Shown here: in pieces, positions 1-8,582 of the stretch
Position numbering within the stretch: the first letter of the stretch is position 1
Layout: every line of letters begins with the position of its first letter
NCBI RefSeq assembly: GCF_001047375.1
Contig: NZ_LFVU01000028.1
Location: 124,001 to 188,000, forward strand
Origin: Clostridium cylindrosporum DSM 605
GTDB taxonomy: Bacteria > Bacillota > Clostridia > Clostridiales > Caloramatoraceae
Length of the DNA: 64,000 bases
Reading direction: 5' to 3'
The notes under the pieces: generated by a model
What the model saw: only the letters and a program-made list of their open reading frames with translations
Told to the model about the DNA's origin: nothing
The model's database searches: none
Position numbers and translations under genes: made by a program

Positions 1-213
1 CGTGATGGAATGAGTATAGATAAGGCAATTATACCCCTAACCTCAAATCCTTCAAAACTACTAAAACTTCTTGATAAAGGCCATATCAAAGAAGGATTCT
101 CTGCAGATATAATGCTTCTTGATAAAGATTACAACCTCCACACCCTAATATCAAGGGGAAAAATAATGGTGGAAAATTATAAAGCAGTTGTAAAGGGTAA
201 GTTTGAAGCCTAA
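1..213 (+). CDS. iadA: Isoaspartyl dipeptidase, C-terminal fragment
   Basis: This is the 3' end of a gene that begins before the window; the reading frame is open from base 1 (Arg-Asp-Gly-Met...). The residues IPLTSNPSKLLKL, then EGFSADIMLLD, RGKIMVE and VVKGKFE match the C-terminal end of metal-dependent amidohydrolases of the isoaspartyl dipeptidase type (IadA). There the last beta strands follow the TIM barrel and carry a GxxADxxxxD signature. The family cleaves beta-aspartyl dipeptides formed by protein ageing. Catalytic metal ligands lie upstream and cannot be checked. Other amidohydrolases, such as dihydroorotase-like enzymes, have similar tails, so the exact substrate is likely rather than proven. 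A hairpin terminator follows. Confidence 0.7.
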   Translation, partial: RDGMSIDKAIIPLTSNPSKLLKLLDKGHIKEGFSADIMLLDKDYNLHTLISRGKIMVENYKAVVKGKFEA

Positions 214-257
214 CTACCTATTATGTCTAATTAAAATATTATTTAAAGTTAAATTCT

Positions 258-285
258 AAGGGAGAAGTTTTTCTCCTTTTTATTT
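258..285 (+). terminator. Intrinsic terminator after iadA
   Basis: Stem GGAGAA (261-266) pairs with TTCTCC (271-276), extended by A-T and G-T pairs, with a 4-base loop. It is followed by a T-rich run to about 289. Confidence 0.7.
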
Positions 286-349
286 TTTTGGAACATTTTT
301 AATTCTTTTTGTATATATTATAGAGATGAATCTTTGTGAGGTGAACAAC

Positions 350-793
350 ATGCCCTTAAGCGCCAGGGAGCTTTTCGCAAGAATGCTAAAATGCGAAGCA
401 GATGGAGAAGGTGACAATGGAATGAAAGCAGTTGCCTCTGTAATAATGAATAGGGTAAATGCTTCTGGTGGTGAATATCTAAGAGTTAATCAAGGAGACC
501 TTAGAAAAGTTCTACTTCAACCTTATCAATTTACCTGTGCTTTAACTACGGTAAATGGTATTCCAAATCCTCAAAACATATATAATATGGCTCCAGACCA
601 AAAACATTATGACATTGTAGACTGGGCTTTAGCTAATAATAAGGTCTATGGCACTGGAACAGCACTTTGGTATTATAACCCTTTTAGTCCTGAATGCGCC
701 ACATATTTCCCTAGAAACCAAAGTGGTGTATTTGCGACTAGAATTGTTCAACATTGTTTTTATGACCCAACACCTAAATACTTTACTACTTAA
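350..793 (+). CDS. cwlJ: Spore cortex-lytic cell wall hydrolase, CwlJ/SleB family
   Basis: The 147-residue protein is almost entirely a Hydrolase_2 (SleB/CwlJ catalytic) domain. It begins RELFARMLKCEADGEG and continues AVASVIMNRV; Glu16 in the CEADGEG segment corresponds to the family's catalytic glutamate. The family cleaves spore cortex peptidoglycan during germination. There is no signal peptide or SleB-type binding domain, which fits CwlJ, a protein made in the mother cell and placed in the coat. An in-frame ATG exists at 326, but GAGGTG at 338-343 sits six bases before the ATG at 350, so 350 is preferred. The gerQ gene starts 15 bases downstream, and in Bacillus GerQ is needed for CwlJ to assemble in the coat, which supports CwlJ over SleB. 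Confidence 0.85.
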   Translation: MPLSARELFARMLKCEADGEGDNGMKAVASVIMNRVNASGGEYLRVNQGDLRKVLLQPYQFTCALTTVNGIPNPQNIYNMAPDQKHYDIVDWALANNKVYGTGTALWYYNPFSPECATYFPRNQSGVFATRIVQHCFYDPTPKYFTT

Positions 794-808
794 TTTTAGG
801 AGGTATAT

Positions 809-1402
809 ATGTCAATTAATAACAATTTCTTTCAAGATGAAATTTTCGATACTGAGAGCTTTGAAAGCTCATACTATTTCCCACCAGTTTTTTCCTCATC
901 AGATGATATAGTATCAGATGATGTATTTGATCAATTTAGAGGTGATAGCTTCATAGACTCTTCAATTGAATCTGATTTCGAGAGACTTGATTTAGGCGCT
1001 ACTGTTGGCACAGATATTCCTACTGGTACAGGTGCTGGTGCTATGGGTACTGGTGCTATGGGTACTGGTACTATGGGTGCTGGTACTAATGCAGGTTCAT
1101 CCCTAATCGGACTTGGAGTAAATCCTGCAACCTCACAAGGACAGCCAACAACACCTTTTGATCAGGGCATGATACAATCCTATTTAAGAACACAAATAGG
1201 GAGAATAGTTAGAGTAGAATTCTTAATAGGAACAAACCTTTTAACTGATAGAACAGGGGTATTAAATGAAGTTGGAATAAACTATATAATTTTAACTGAT
1301 GCTTCAGGAGCAAAAGTTATGGCTGACCTTTATGCTATTAAATTTGTTACAACTGCAGCACAACAAGCCCCAGGATTTACATTACCATCTCAAAGGCCAT
1401 AA
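809..1402 (+). CDS. gerQ: Spore coat protein GerQ-like
   Basis: The 197-residue protein has three parts. The acidic, serine-rich N-terminus covers residues 1-65 or so. Residues 75-94 form a Gly/Thr/Ala/Met repeat. The C-terminal domain, about residues 118-185, reads QSYLRTQIGRIVRVEF, then GVLNEVGINYIILTD and LYAIKFV, which matches the GerQ (YwdL) C-terminal domain (YLENILRLNRGK..., GVLE..., HIILSD in Bacillus). GerQ is a coat protein needed for CwlJ localisation, and the gene follows cwlJ here with its own AGGAGG site. Unlike Bacillus GerQ, whose N-terminal lysines are cross-linked by transglutaminase, this protein has no lysine before residue 171. The family call rests on the C-terminal domain and on the neighbour. 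Confidence 0.75.
   Translation: MSINNNFFQDEIFDTESFESSYYFPPVFSSSDDIVSDDVFDQFRGDSFIDSSIESDFERLDLGATVGTDIPTGTGAGAMGTGAMGTGTMGAGTNAGSSLIGLGVNPATSQGQPTTPFDQGMIQSYLRTQIGRIVRVEFLIGTNLLTDRTGVLNEVGINYIILTDASGAKVMADLYAIKFVTTAAQQAPGFTLPSQRP
1031..1090 (+). repeat. Four 15-bp coding tandem repeats in gerQ
   Basis: Four consecutive 15-base units related to GGTACTGGTGCTATG occupy 1031-1045, 1046-1060, 1061-1075 and 1076-1090. They encode GAGAM, GTGAM, GTGTM and GAGTN. In-frame units of this kind can change number by slippage without breaking the gene. Confidence 0.9.
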
Positions 1403-1404
1403 AA

Positions 1405-1431
1405 AATAGGCACCTAATTTAGGTGCCTATT
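1405..1431. terminator. Bidirectional terminator between gerQ and lysA
   Basis: AATAGGCACCTAA (1405-1417) is the exact reverse complement of TTAGGTGCCTATT (1419-1431). A-rich sequence precedes it and T-rich sequence follows, so it can end both the cwlJ-gerQ transcript and the leftward lysA transcript. Confidence 0.8.
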
Positions 1432-1434
1432 ACT

Positions 1435-2724
1435 TTATATATCATTTCTTATTATATCTTCATATGTTTCTCTTTTAACTATAAGTCTAGATGTGCCTTC
1501 TTTAACCATTACAACTGCTGGCTTTGGTAATCTGTTATAGTTGCTAGACATTGAATAATTATATGCTCCAGTACTTAATATTCCTATATGGTCGCCACTT
1601 TTTCTTTCTGGAAGTGAAATTTTATTTATTAGTATATCACCTGACTCACAGCATTTCCCTGCTACTGTTACATTCTCCTCTTCTCTATCAGCATTTTCAA
1701 TTGCCACAGCTAAGTACTCTGCTCCATAAAGAGGTGGTCTTGGATTATCAGTCATTCCACCATCTACACTAATGTACTTTCTAACACCTTCTATGTTTTT
1801 AATAGCACCTACTGTATATAGAGTAACCCCAGCTTCTCCAACTACCCATCTACCTGGCTCAATAATAATCATTGGTCTTTTAAGGCCATTTTCCTTAAAC
1901 TCTCTATCCACTTCACTATTCATAAGGTCAGTGAAATAAGAAACATCTAGTCTAGTATCCGACTCTGTATAGAAAATTCCAAATCCTCCACCTAGATTAA
2001 TTTCATTAATTTCTATGTTGAACATATCAGTTAATTTTCTATATAGCTTAGCTAGAACGCTAACTTCCTTCTTAAAAACTTCATTTTCTAGAAGCTGTGA
2101 ACCTACATGTGCATGTATACCTCTAAAATTTACATACTCAGCCTTAAGAAGCATTTCTACTGCCTTCTCAAGACTTCCATCATTAAGGGAAAATCCGAAT
2201 TTAGAGTCTTCATGTCCTGTTTTAATGAAATCATGAGTATCCCCCTCAACGCCTGGAGCAACTCTAACCATAACTCCTGTTTTCTTTTTCTTTTCATTAG
2301 ATATTCTTATAACATTTTCAACATCATAAAAGTTATCAATAATTACCCTTCCGACTCCATATTCGATTGCCATTTCTATTTCCTGTGGTGATTTATTGTT
2401 ACCATGGAAAACTACATTTTCCATTGGAAAATCTACCGATTTTGCAGTATACATTTCTCCTCCTGAGACAACATCAATACCAAGTCCCTGTGATTTAATA
2501 AGTCTGTACATTGCTTTATTAGAAAAGGCCTTACTTGCATATACTGCAAATCCACCATGCTTTTCAATATGATTTTCTCTTATTTGAGTACATCTATTAA
2601 TAATATCACTTTCATTCATAACATAAAGTGGACTTCCATATTCCTTTAATAAATCTAAGGAATTGCATCCTTCGATTTCTAGTATCCCATTTTTATCTCT
2701 TGTTAAAAACTCATAACCAAACAT
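1435..2724 (-). CDS. lysA: Diaminopimelate decarboxylase
   Basis: This 429-residue fold-type III PLP enzyme removes CO2 from meso-diaminopimelate to make lysine, the last step of lysine synthesis. Lys65 in YASKAF is the expected PLP lysine. Further family motifs are HVGSQL, the GGGFGI phosphate loop, EPGRW (substrate and PLP contacts), and CCESGD with the cysteine from the partner subunit. The length is normal. The ATG at 2724 follows a GGGGGAT site. It lies 55 bases downstream of the DUF1634 gene on the same strand, so it may be read through from the exporter pair, although no functional link is evident. Confidence 0.97.
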   Translation of the reverse strand: MFGYEFLTRDKNGILEIEGCNSLDLLKEYGSPLYVMNESDIINRCTQIRENHIEKHGGFAVYASKAFSNKAMYRLIKSQGLGIDVVSGGEMYTAKSVDFPMENVVFHGNNKSPQEIEMAIEYGVGRVIIDNFYDVENVIRISNEKKKKTGVMVRVAPGVEGDTHDFIKTGHEDSKFGFSLNDGSLEKAVEMLLKAEYVNFRGIHAHVGSQLLENEVFKKEVSVLAKLYRKLTDMFNIEINEINLGGGFGIFYTESDTRLDVSYFTDLMNSEVDREFKENGLKRPMIIIEPGRWVVGEAGVTLYTVGAIKNIEGVRKYISVDGGMTDNPRPPLYGAEYLAVAIENADREEENVTVAGKCCESGDILINKISLPERKSGDHIGILSTGAYNYSMSSNYNRLPKPAVVMVKEGTSRLIVKRETYEDIIRNDI

Positions 2725-2779
2725 AATTTATCCCCCTAAAATACATCTACCTGTTACTTTTGTATATATTTCTATCATA

Positions 2780-3130
2780 TTATTTTACATAAAGTCCTAC
2801 AAAAAAGCTAGATAAGAGAATTATTAAAACTAAACTTGTTATCTTAACGTATATATAATCCTTTTCTAGCAAAAACACAAAAATACTTATAAAAACTCTT
2901 AAAACAGGAGTTATTATTAATATCAAAAGACCTAGTAAAATTATAAAATATGGCTCAGCATTTATGACACCATTAAAAACTTCCAAAAATGTTTTAGGGT
3001 ATAGGTTTGTATATCCAGTATCACCCTTTACATATAACATAATAAATCCAATTGTTATTAAGATTGAACTAACAATAACTCCAACTCTTAAAAGCTTTAC
3101 TATTAATTCTTCTGCATTTCTTCCCTTCAT
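2780..3130 (-). CDS. DUF1634 membrane protein
   Basis: The 116-residue protein has three hydrophobic segments, at about residues 14-33, 57-80 and 92-114, and no obvious catalytic motif. The pattern and the setting match DUF1634, a family usually encoded beside TauE/SafE-type exporters. It begins two bases after the tauE stop codon, with a G-rich ribosome site inside the end of that gene, so the two are likely translated together. A role as an accessory subunit of the exporter is inferred from this pairing only. Confidence 0.7.
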   Translation of the reverse strand: MKGRNAEELIVKLLRVGVIVSSILITIGFIMLYVKGDTGYTNLYPKTFLEVFNGVINAEPYFIILLGLLILIITPVLRVFISIFVFLLEKDYIYVKITSLVLIILLSSFFVGLYVK

Positions 3131-3132
3131 TA

Positions 3133-3966
3133 TTATAGTGCCCCCAATCCTTTTAAAATCATTTCTACAGAGACATATATTAAAATAGGAATAAATATCT
3201 TTCTTAGTGTTTTACTACTAAGCCTTTGCATAACTCTTGCCCCTATCATTGCACCTAAAAGCACTCCTAATGCTACAGGCCCTGCAATTAAAGGATCAAT
3301 ATCTCCTCTAAAAAAATATATAAAAGCACTTGCTGCTGCTGTCACACCCATCATAAAATTACTTGTTGCAGATGATACCTTAAGAGGAAGCTTCATAAAT
3401 GTATCCATAGCTATAACCTTAAAACTCCCACTGCCTATTCCTAAAAGTCCTGATGCAATACCTGCACCAAACATTATGGAAAACCCTGAATATATGTTAG
3501 TTGCAGAGTACTTTATGCTCTTTTTTAAGGATTTATCATAATACTCACCCATCAAACTATACTTCTTAGCTATCTTATTTTCTACTAAATCTCTTTGAAC
3601 ACTATCATTTTTATTCTTTATCATATTAATAGCTGAATACATTAATAGTAAACTAAATACTACATATAATACGGTCGCAGGTAAAAAACCAGTTAATAAT
3701 GCTCCTAAAATTCCACCTATAGTTGTAGCAACCTCAAGAAACATACCTATTCTTATATTAGTTATCTTATCCCTTATATAGGCTATAGCGGACCCTGTTG
3801 ATGTTGCAATAACAGATATTAAACTTGCCCCAATTGCATATTTAATATCTACTCCAAATAAAAGTGTTAAAGCCGGTGTTATTATAAGTCCTCCACCAAG
3901 TCCTAAAAGTGAACCTATGATCCCTGCAAGTATACTTATGAAAAATATCTCTATGTATATTATCAT
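3133..3966 (-). CDS. TauE/SafE family sulfite/anion exporter
   Basis: The 277-residue protein contains about eight hydrophobic helices and the glycine-rich N-terminal segment GSLLGLGGGLIITPAL that marks the TauE/SafE (UPF0721) family. A second copy-like motif, ASGLLGIGSG, comes after a hydrophilic loop at roughly residues 118-155, which reflects the family's internal duplication. Members move sulfite, sulfoacetate or other small organosulfur anions across the membrane; the substrate here cannot be told from sequence. It forms a two-gene unit with the DUF1634 gene and lies just upstream of lysA. The ATG at 3966 is preceded by GGAAGTGG. Confidence 0.88.
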   Translation of the reverse strand: MIIYIEIFFISILAGIIGSLLGLGGGLIITPALTLLFGVDIKYAIGASLISVIATSTGSAIAYIRDKITNIRIGMFLEVATTIGGILGALLTGFLPATVLYVVFSLLLMYSAINMIKNKNDSVQRDLVENKIAKKYSLMGEYYDKSLKKSIKYSATNIYSGFSIMFGAGIASGLLGIGSGSFKVIAMDTFMKLPLKVSSATSNFMMGVTAAASAFIYFFRGDIDPLIAGPVALGVLLGAMIGARVMQRLSSKTLRKIFIPILIYVSVEMILKGLGAL

Positions 3967-4172
3967 ATTGTAACCACTTCCTTAATTTATAAATTATATT
4001 TAAAATTATAACATAACTTTTAATTTTCATTAACTTCAACAATAGTTTTGCAATTTATGCCATTTTTTCTCCTTGTTATCCATCAATATTACATATATAA
4101 TTATAATTATAGTCTATTTTTAAATTTAATTAGACATAATATACAAAACATTTATTTAAGGGGTACTCTAAC

Positions 4173-5225
4173 ATGGGAATATTTAGTTTATTATTTCGCA
4201 AAAATGATTCATTAACACAGGATGAAAACCTTAAAATAGAAACCGTTGAAACAGTATCAAGTAAAATAGAAGTTGTCTACCCTAGTGGCATGCTATATAA
4301 ATCTATAGATAGTTACATTCCAAATGTCGATATTATGGAAGTTGCTGTTCCACTCGCTATGGATATATTTAAAGAGGAATACACTGTTTACTCTACAGAG
4401 AAACTTTTAAGTAGTATGTTTTATAATTTAGAACTAAACCTTTCACTTAGAAAAGAAATATATCTTTTATCTACTGGTAATACCATAAATTTAGAAAATT
4501 TTAGGTCAATAGCATCTACTGAACTCTCTTTAGTAGATAATTCTTTCATAAATAGAATTATAAATAATGAAATTACTTCATATACATACGCTAAACTAAG
4601 ACAGGTTATATCAGGTACCTTTAAAACAGCAGGAAAAACTGATCCTTATTTTAGTATAATGAATGATGTATTTATAGAGTATATTGAGGAACACAAGGAT
4701 ATTGATAATCTTGTTACTAAATTAAGCACAGAGAAATCTTTAAATGTTGAAGACTTAGAATTTCCAAGCAAGGTACTATTTATAAGTGAACCTAATTCTA
4801 CTGTACCTTCACTTGATATAATGTATATATCTCAGTTAAAGCTTAAAAACTTACTTGCCAAAATATATAACTTTAATTCTGTCTCTAGTATTTTATCTAA
4901 AATAATTTATACTCTTCATACTAATATACAAAATAGGCTTAATTCCTATGAAGACAATATAAGCTATATTGATTATCTAGATGAAATAAAAAAGTCAATT
5001 GAAGAATTAGACTTAAAGCTTATTGAAATGATAAAATTAGGAAAAATTGATGAAACAACATACTTAACTCTTCAAAATGTCTTAGTAGATACCTTTCTTG
5101 ATGCAAAAACCTATGACTTATACATGGAAGCCATATCTACTATGATTAATCTCCATGTTGAAAAGAATAGTTTCTTCAAAGAATATATAAGATCAAAAGT
5201 ATGTGATTTTTTTAGTGATATATAA
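4173..5225 (+). CDS. Uncharacterised helical protein, 350 aa
   Basis: I do not recognise this protein. It starts MGIFSLLFRK, is rich in Leu, Ile, Ser and Asn, has long predicted helical stretches (for example DEIKKSIEELDLKLIEMIK near residue 270), and contains a single cysteine close to the C-terminus. There is no signal peptide, transmembrane segment or nucleotide-binding motif that I can see. An AAGGGG site precedes the ATG, codon use resembles the neighbours, and a strong terminator follows, so it is a real single-gene unit. It diverges from the TauE gene on the left. Function is unknown; it may be a lineage-specific cytoplasmic protein. Confidence 0.75.
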   Translation: MGIFSLLFRKNDSLTQDENLKIETVETVSSKIEVVYPSGMLYKSIDSYIPNVDIMEVAVPLAMDIFKEEYTVYSTEKLLSSMFYNLELNLSLRKEIYLLSTGNTINLENFRSIASTELSLVDNSFINRIINNEITSYTYAKLRQVISGTFKTAGKTDPYFSIMNDVFIEYIEEHKDIDNLVTKLSTEKSLNVEDLEFPSKVLFISEPNSTVPSLDIMYISQLKLKNLLAKIYNFNSVSSILSKIIYTLHTNIQNRLNSYEDNISYIDYLDEIKKSIEELDLKLIEMIKLGKIDETTYLTLQNVLVDTFLDAKTYDLYMEAISTMINLHVEKNSFFKEYIRSKVCDFFSDI

Positions 5226-5234
5226 TGTGGCATA

Positions 5235-5268
5235 AATTCCCTATAGCCTTGACTATAGGGAATTTTTT
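5235..5268 (+). terminator. Terminator after the orphan gene
   Basis: AATTCCCTATAG (5235-5246) pairs perfectly with CTATAGGGAATT (5253-5264) around a 6-base loop and is followed by a T run. Confidence 0.85.
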
Positions 5269-5363
5269 ATGTTAACAATATTTTTTATCGATTGTAACAA
5301 TTTCGAAACATTTTAGTGTAAAATTAAGATTATTATGTATATATTAACGTGGGAGGTAATAAT

Positions 5364-6803
5364 ATGAATAACAAGAAATTATCTAAAATTATTGGATTTG
5401 TATGTAGCTTTTTATTAGCTTTTTCACTACTTACACCAATGACTGTAAATGCAGAAACTGATCAAGTATCTTCAGGAACTGCTTCTTCTGAAAGTACTAC
5501 ATCAGAACCTACTTCAGGACCTACTTTACCTGAAGATACTACAAAGCCAACTGAAATTATAATTAAATCACTTAAATGTGATAAAACTGGAACTATTTCA
5601 CCAAATACTAATGTTACTTGGACATTAGATGCTACTGGTGAAAACCTTACATATAAATTTGACCTTTACAAGGATTCAAAACTTATATCAACTAAGGAGA
5701 GTGAAAGCAATATTTTCTCTTCTATACTTACAGATATAGATACATACTATGTTAATGTAACGGTAACTGATGCTAATGGAAAAACTGTTAGCCAAAAATC
5801 TGACAATATTATTGTGAAAAAACCTTATGTTCCTGCTACTATTAAATCTGTAGTAGGAAGTGCTTCATCTTTAAAGGTAGGCGAAACAATAAAGTGGACA
5901 AGTAATGCTACGGGAGACTCTCTAAAATATAAATGGGAAATTTATAAGGATAATAAGAAGATATATACTTCAACTGAATCTGTATCAAATTACATAACTT
6001 ATAAGATACCTCAAGCAGGAAAGTATAAAGTATTATCAATAGTTAAGGATATACAAGGTACTATAGTTACAAAGTACTCTGCTGAAGTTACTGCAGTAGC
6101 CCCAGCACCACCTAAACCACCATCAGTTGATAAATTAGTTAAATCATCAGCAGTATATGCTACATTAACTAAAAGTGGAAAATTAACATCATCACCTAAT
6201 TCTTCATCAGCTGTTGTTAGTCTATCTAAAGGTAGCAAAGTTGAAATTTTAAGTGATAAAGGTGGTAAATGGTATAACGTTCGTGATACAAGATCAGGTA
6301 AAAGAGGATGGATATCATCATCATACCTTTCAATACCAAGGGATCCAGCTACTAATAAAAATAGATTATCAAAGGCTCAACTTGAGCAATATGTAAACAG
6401 CAAAGGATTTTCAAGTGGTACTAAGTATTTTATATGGGTTGATATAGATAGACAACTTACAAATATATTCACTGGTAAAAAGGGATCATATAGTCTAGTT
6501 AAGTCTATACAATGTGCAACTGGTAAAAACAGAACTCCTACCACAAGAGGAACATTTACAGTAAGTAATCGTGGTGCATGGTTTACTGCACCATCTAACC
6601 CAAGTGTTGGAGCAAAGTATTTCGTAAGATTTAATGGTTCATATCTATTCCACTCTACTCTTTATAGCTCAAGCAATAAAAATAAAGCTGTAGATTCAAG
6701 AGTAGGGGTTAGACTATCTAGTGGATGCATACGTCTTCCTGTAAATGAAGCAAAATGGATATATGATAATGTAGGTGCTGGAACTAAAGTTTTTGTTAAC
6801 TAA
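5364..6803 (+). CDS. Secreted L,D-transpeptidase with SH3 domain
   Basis: The 479-residue precursor has a signal peptide (residues 1-30, cleavage likely after VNA), a Ser/Thr/Pro-rich linker, and two Ig-like repeats of about 90 residues each (roughly 55-150 and 155-245) with TWTLDATGENLTYKFDLYKD and IKWTSNATGDSLKYKWEIYKD cores. A bacterial SH3 domain (about 255-325) and a YkuD L,D-transpeptidase domain (about 345-479) follow. His430 and Cys455 in SSGCIRL form the catalytic pair; the usual SHGC is SSGC here. The family makes 3-3 peptidoglycan cross-links or anchors proteins to the wall. GTG 5349 is in frame, but GGGAGG at 5351-5356 positions the ATG at 5364. It is a monocistronic gene with its own terminator. 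Confidence 0.92.
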   Translation: MNNKKLSKIIGFVCSFLLAFSLLTPMTVNAETDQVSSGTASSESTTSEPTSGPTLPEDTTKPTEIIIKSLKCDKTGTISPNTNVTWTLDATGENLTYKFDLYKDSKLISTKESESNIFSSILTDIDTYYVNVTVTDANGKTVSQKSDNIIVKKPYVPATIKSVVGSASSLKVGETIKWTSNATGDSLKYKWEIYKDNKKIYTSTESVSNYITYKIPQAGKYKVLSIVKDIQGTIVTKYSAEVTAVAPAPPKPPSVDKLVKSSAVYATLTKSGKLTSSPNSSSAVVSLSKGSKVEILSDKGGKWYNVRDTRSGKRGWISSSYLSIPRDPATNKNRLSKAQLEQYVNSKGFSSGTKYFIWVDIDRQLTNIFTGKKGSYSLVKSIQCATGKNRTPTTRGTFTVSNRGAWFTAPSNPSVGAKYFVRFNGSYLFHSTLYSSSNKNKAVDSRVGVRLSSGCIRLPVNEAKWIYDNVGAGTKVFVN

Positions 6804-6831
6804 AAAAGGAAGCCAAATGGCTTCCTTTTTT
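6803..6831 (+). terminator. Terminator after the L,D-transpeptidase gene
   Basis: AAGGAAGCC (6806-6814) pairs with GGCTTCCTT (6819-6827) around AAAT. A-rich and T-rich flanks extend the stem and let it work in both directions, ending also the leftward gene that stops at 6833. Confidence 0.85.
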
Positions 6832-6832
6832 T

Positions 6833-7096
6833 CTATTTAACTTCTATAATATCCTTAACATCCTGTCTATAAATATTAATCATATCTCCATCCTTTTCAG
6901 GAGTAGAATTAATAATATCATTTACATCCTCTATGTTTTTATCAAAAAGATTTAAGTTTTTCATATTTTTGTAAGCTAAGCTATAAACACCAACTGAATT
7001 TAGGCAATCCCATATATCCTTAACTCTGTCTAGGTTATATCCATAAGCAGGGTCATTTTCAAATTCTCTTCCATCTTTAAGTATTATCTTAATCAT
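6833..7096 (-). CDS. Small hypothetical protein, 87 aa
   Basis: The protein begins MIKIILKDGREFENDPAYG and is acidic, with no cysteine pair, signal or membrane segment. I do not recognise a family. The frame stays open upstream to 7147, but AGGAGG located six bases before the ATG at 7096 makes that the start. It converges on the L,D-transpeptidase gene and shares its terminator, and it is divergent from tyrS. Function is unknown. Confidence 0.65.
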   Translation of the reverse strand: MIKIILKDGREFENDPAYGYNLDRVKDIWDCLNSVGVYSLAYKNMKNLNLFDKNIEDVNDIINSTPEKDGDMINIYRQDVKDIIEVK

Positions 7097-7315
7097 ACTT
7101 GTCCTCCTTAAAGTAAAACATACACTAATATACATCAAGTTTATCACTTTTTCTATATTGAGTAAATATTATAAGTTCATAGTAATTACTTTGTATAATA
7201 TTTATTCTACAATTATACTTATTAATGAAATAAACTTAAATTTGATAATTCTATACATGTTTGATAAAATGTCCTTATGTACAAATGTGTATTTTACCTA
7301 ATAGGAGGTTTTTAA

Positions 7316-8533
7316 ATGTCTGTATTTGATATATTAAAGGAAAGAGGATACATAGCACAATTAACCCATGAAGAAGAAATTAAAGAATTACTTGAAAAAG
7401 AAAAAGTAACTTTTTATATAGGTTTTGACCCTACTGCTGATTCACTTCATGTAGGTCACTTTATAGCTATGATGTTTATGGCTCACATGCAAAGAGAAGG
7501 TCATAGACCTATTGCACTAATTGGCGGTGGAACTGCGATGATCGGAGATCCTAGTGGAAGAACGGATATGAGAAATATGCTAACTCACGAAGATATAGAT
7601 CATAATGTTAGTTGTATAAAAAAACAAATGGAAAAGTTCATAGACTTTACTGATGATAAGGCAATTTTAGTTAACAATGCTGATTGGCTACTTAACCTTA
7701 ATTATGTAGAGTTTTTAAGAGATATTGGTGTACATTTTTCAGTTAATAGAATGCTTACAGCAGAATGCTTTAAACAAAGACTTGAAAAAGGCCTTTCTTT
7801 CTTAGAATTTAACTACATGCTTATGCAAGGATACGATTTCTATGTTCTTAACAAAAAGTACAATTGTAAAATGGAACTAGGTGGAGATGACCAATGGTCA
7901 AATATGTTAGCTGGTATGGAACTTATTAGACGTAAAGAAAGTAAAAGTGCCTTTGCAATGACTTGTACTCTTCTTACTAATAGTGAAGGTAAGAAAATGG
8001 GTAAAACTCAAAAAGGAGCTCTTTGGCTTGATCCTGAAAAGACTTCTCCATATGAATTTTATCAATATTGGAGAAATGTTGCAGATGCAGATGTTGAAAA
8101 ATGCCTGTCTCTTTTAACATTTATTCCAATGGACGAAGTTAAAAAGTTATCTTCTCTTGAAGGTTCAGCTATAAATGAAGCTAAAAAGGTACTTGCATTT
8201 GAAGTTACTAAACTTATTCATGGAGAAGAAGCTGCAATTACGTCACAAAAGGCTACTGAGGCTTTATTTGAAGGAAGCGGTAATCTTGATAACGTAGAAG
8301 CCGTTGAAATTACTTGTGATGATATTGGAAAATCATTACTTGATATACTTGTTTCAACAAAGTTAATACCTTCAAAAAGTGAAGGAAAAAGACTTATAAC
8401 TCAAGGTGGGCTTTATGCTAATAATGATAAAGTTGAAGACTTTAACTTAAGCCTAACTGAGGATATGTTTAGCGAAGGATACCTACTTATAAGAAGAGGA
8501 AAGAAAAAATATAATAAGATTCTATTAAAATAA
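7316..8533 (+). CDS. tyrS: Tyrosyl-tRNA synthetase
   Basis: This 405-residue class Ic synthetase attaches tyrosine to tRNA-Tyr. The HIGH-type motif is HVGH at residues 45-48, preceded by GFDPTADSL. The tyrosine pocket includes [10 protein letters not shown] and GGDDQWSN, and the second signature is KMGKT rather than KMSKS, as in bacterial TyrRS. A C-terminal S4-like RNA-binding domain follows (about 340-405, [15 protein letters not shown]). AGGAGG lies upstream of the ATG. I saw no T-box motif in the 170 bases before it, although clostridial tyrS genes often have one. Confidence 0.98.
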   Translation: MSVFDILKERGYIAQLTHEEEIKELLEKEKVTFYIGFDPTADSLHVGHFIAMMFMAHMQREGHRPIALIGGGTAMIGDPSGRTDMRNMLTHEDIDHNVSCIKKQMEKFIDFTDDKAILVNNADWLLNLNYVEFLRDIGVHFSVNRMLTAECFKQRLEKGLSFLEFNYMLMQGYDFYVLNKKYNCKMELGGDDQWSNMLAGMELIRRKESKSAFAMTCTLLTNSEGKKMGKTQKGALWLDPEKTSPYEFYQYWRNVADADVEKCLSLLTFIPMDEVKKLSSLEGSAINEAKKVLAFEVTKLIHGEEAAITSQKATEALFEGSGNLDNVEAVEITCDDIGKSLLDILVSTKLIPSKSEGKRLITQGGLYANNDKVEDFNLSLTEDMFSEGYLLIRRGKKKYNKILLK

Positions 8534-8540
8534 AATATGA

Positions 8541-8575
8541 AAATGCTACCTAGATTAATCTAGGTAGCATTTTTA
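8541..8575. terminator. Bidirectional terminator between tyrS and the LtaS-like gene
   Basis: A 32-base near-perfect palindrome, with arms AAATGCTACCTAGAT and ATCTAGGTAGCATTT, is followed by TTTTATTT on the plus strand and preceded by A-rich sequence. It separates two convergent genes. Confidence 0.88.
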
Positions 8576-8582
8576 TTTATTT

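Noticed and set aside
3842-4042. 66-residue minus-strand ORF overlapping the TauE gene start
   Set aside because: It is an out-of-frame shadow of the real TauE N-terminus; the TauE frame is intact, so no frameshift is implied.
7148-7315. T-box leader for tyrS
   Set aside because: No AGGGTGGNACCGCG-like sequence, specifier loop or terminator is present before the gene.
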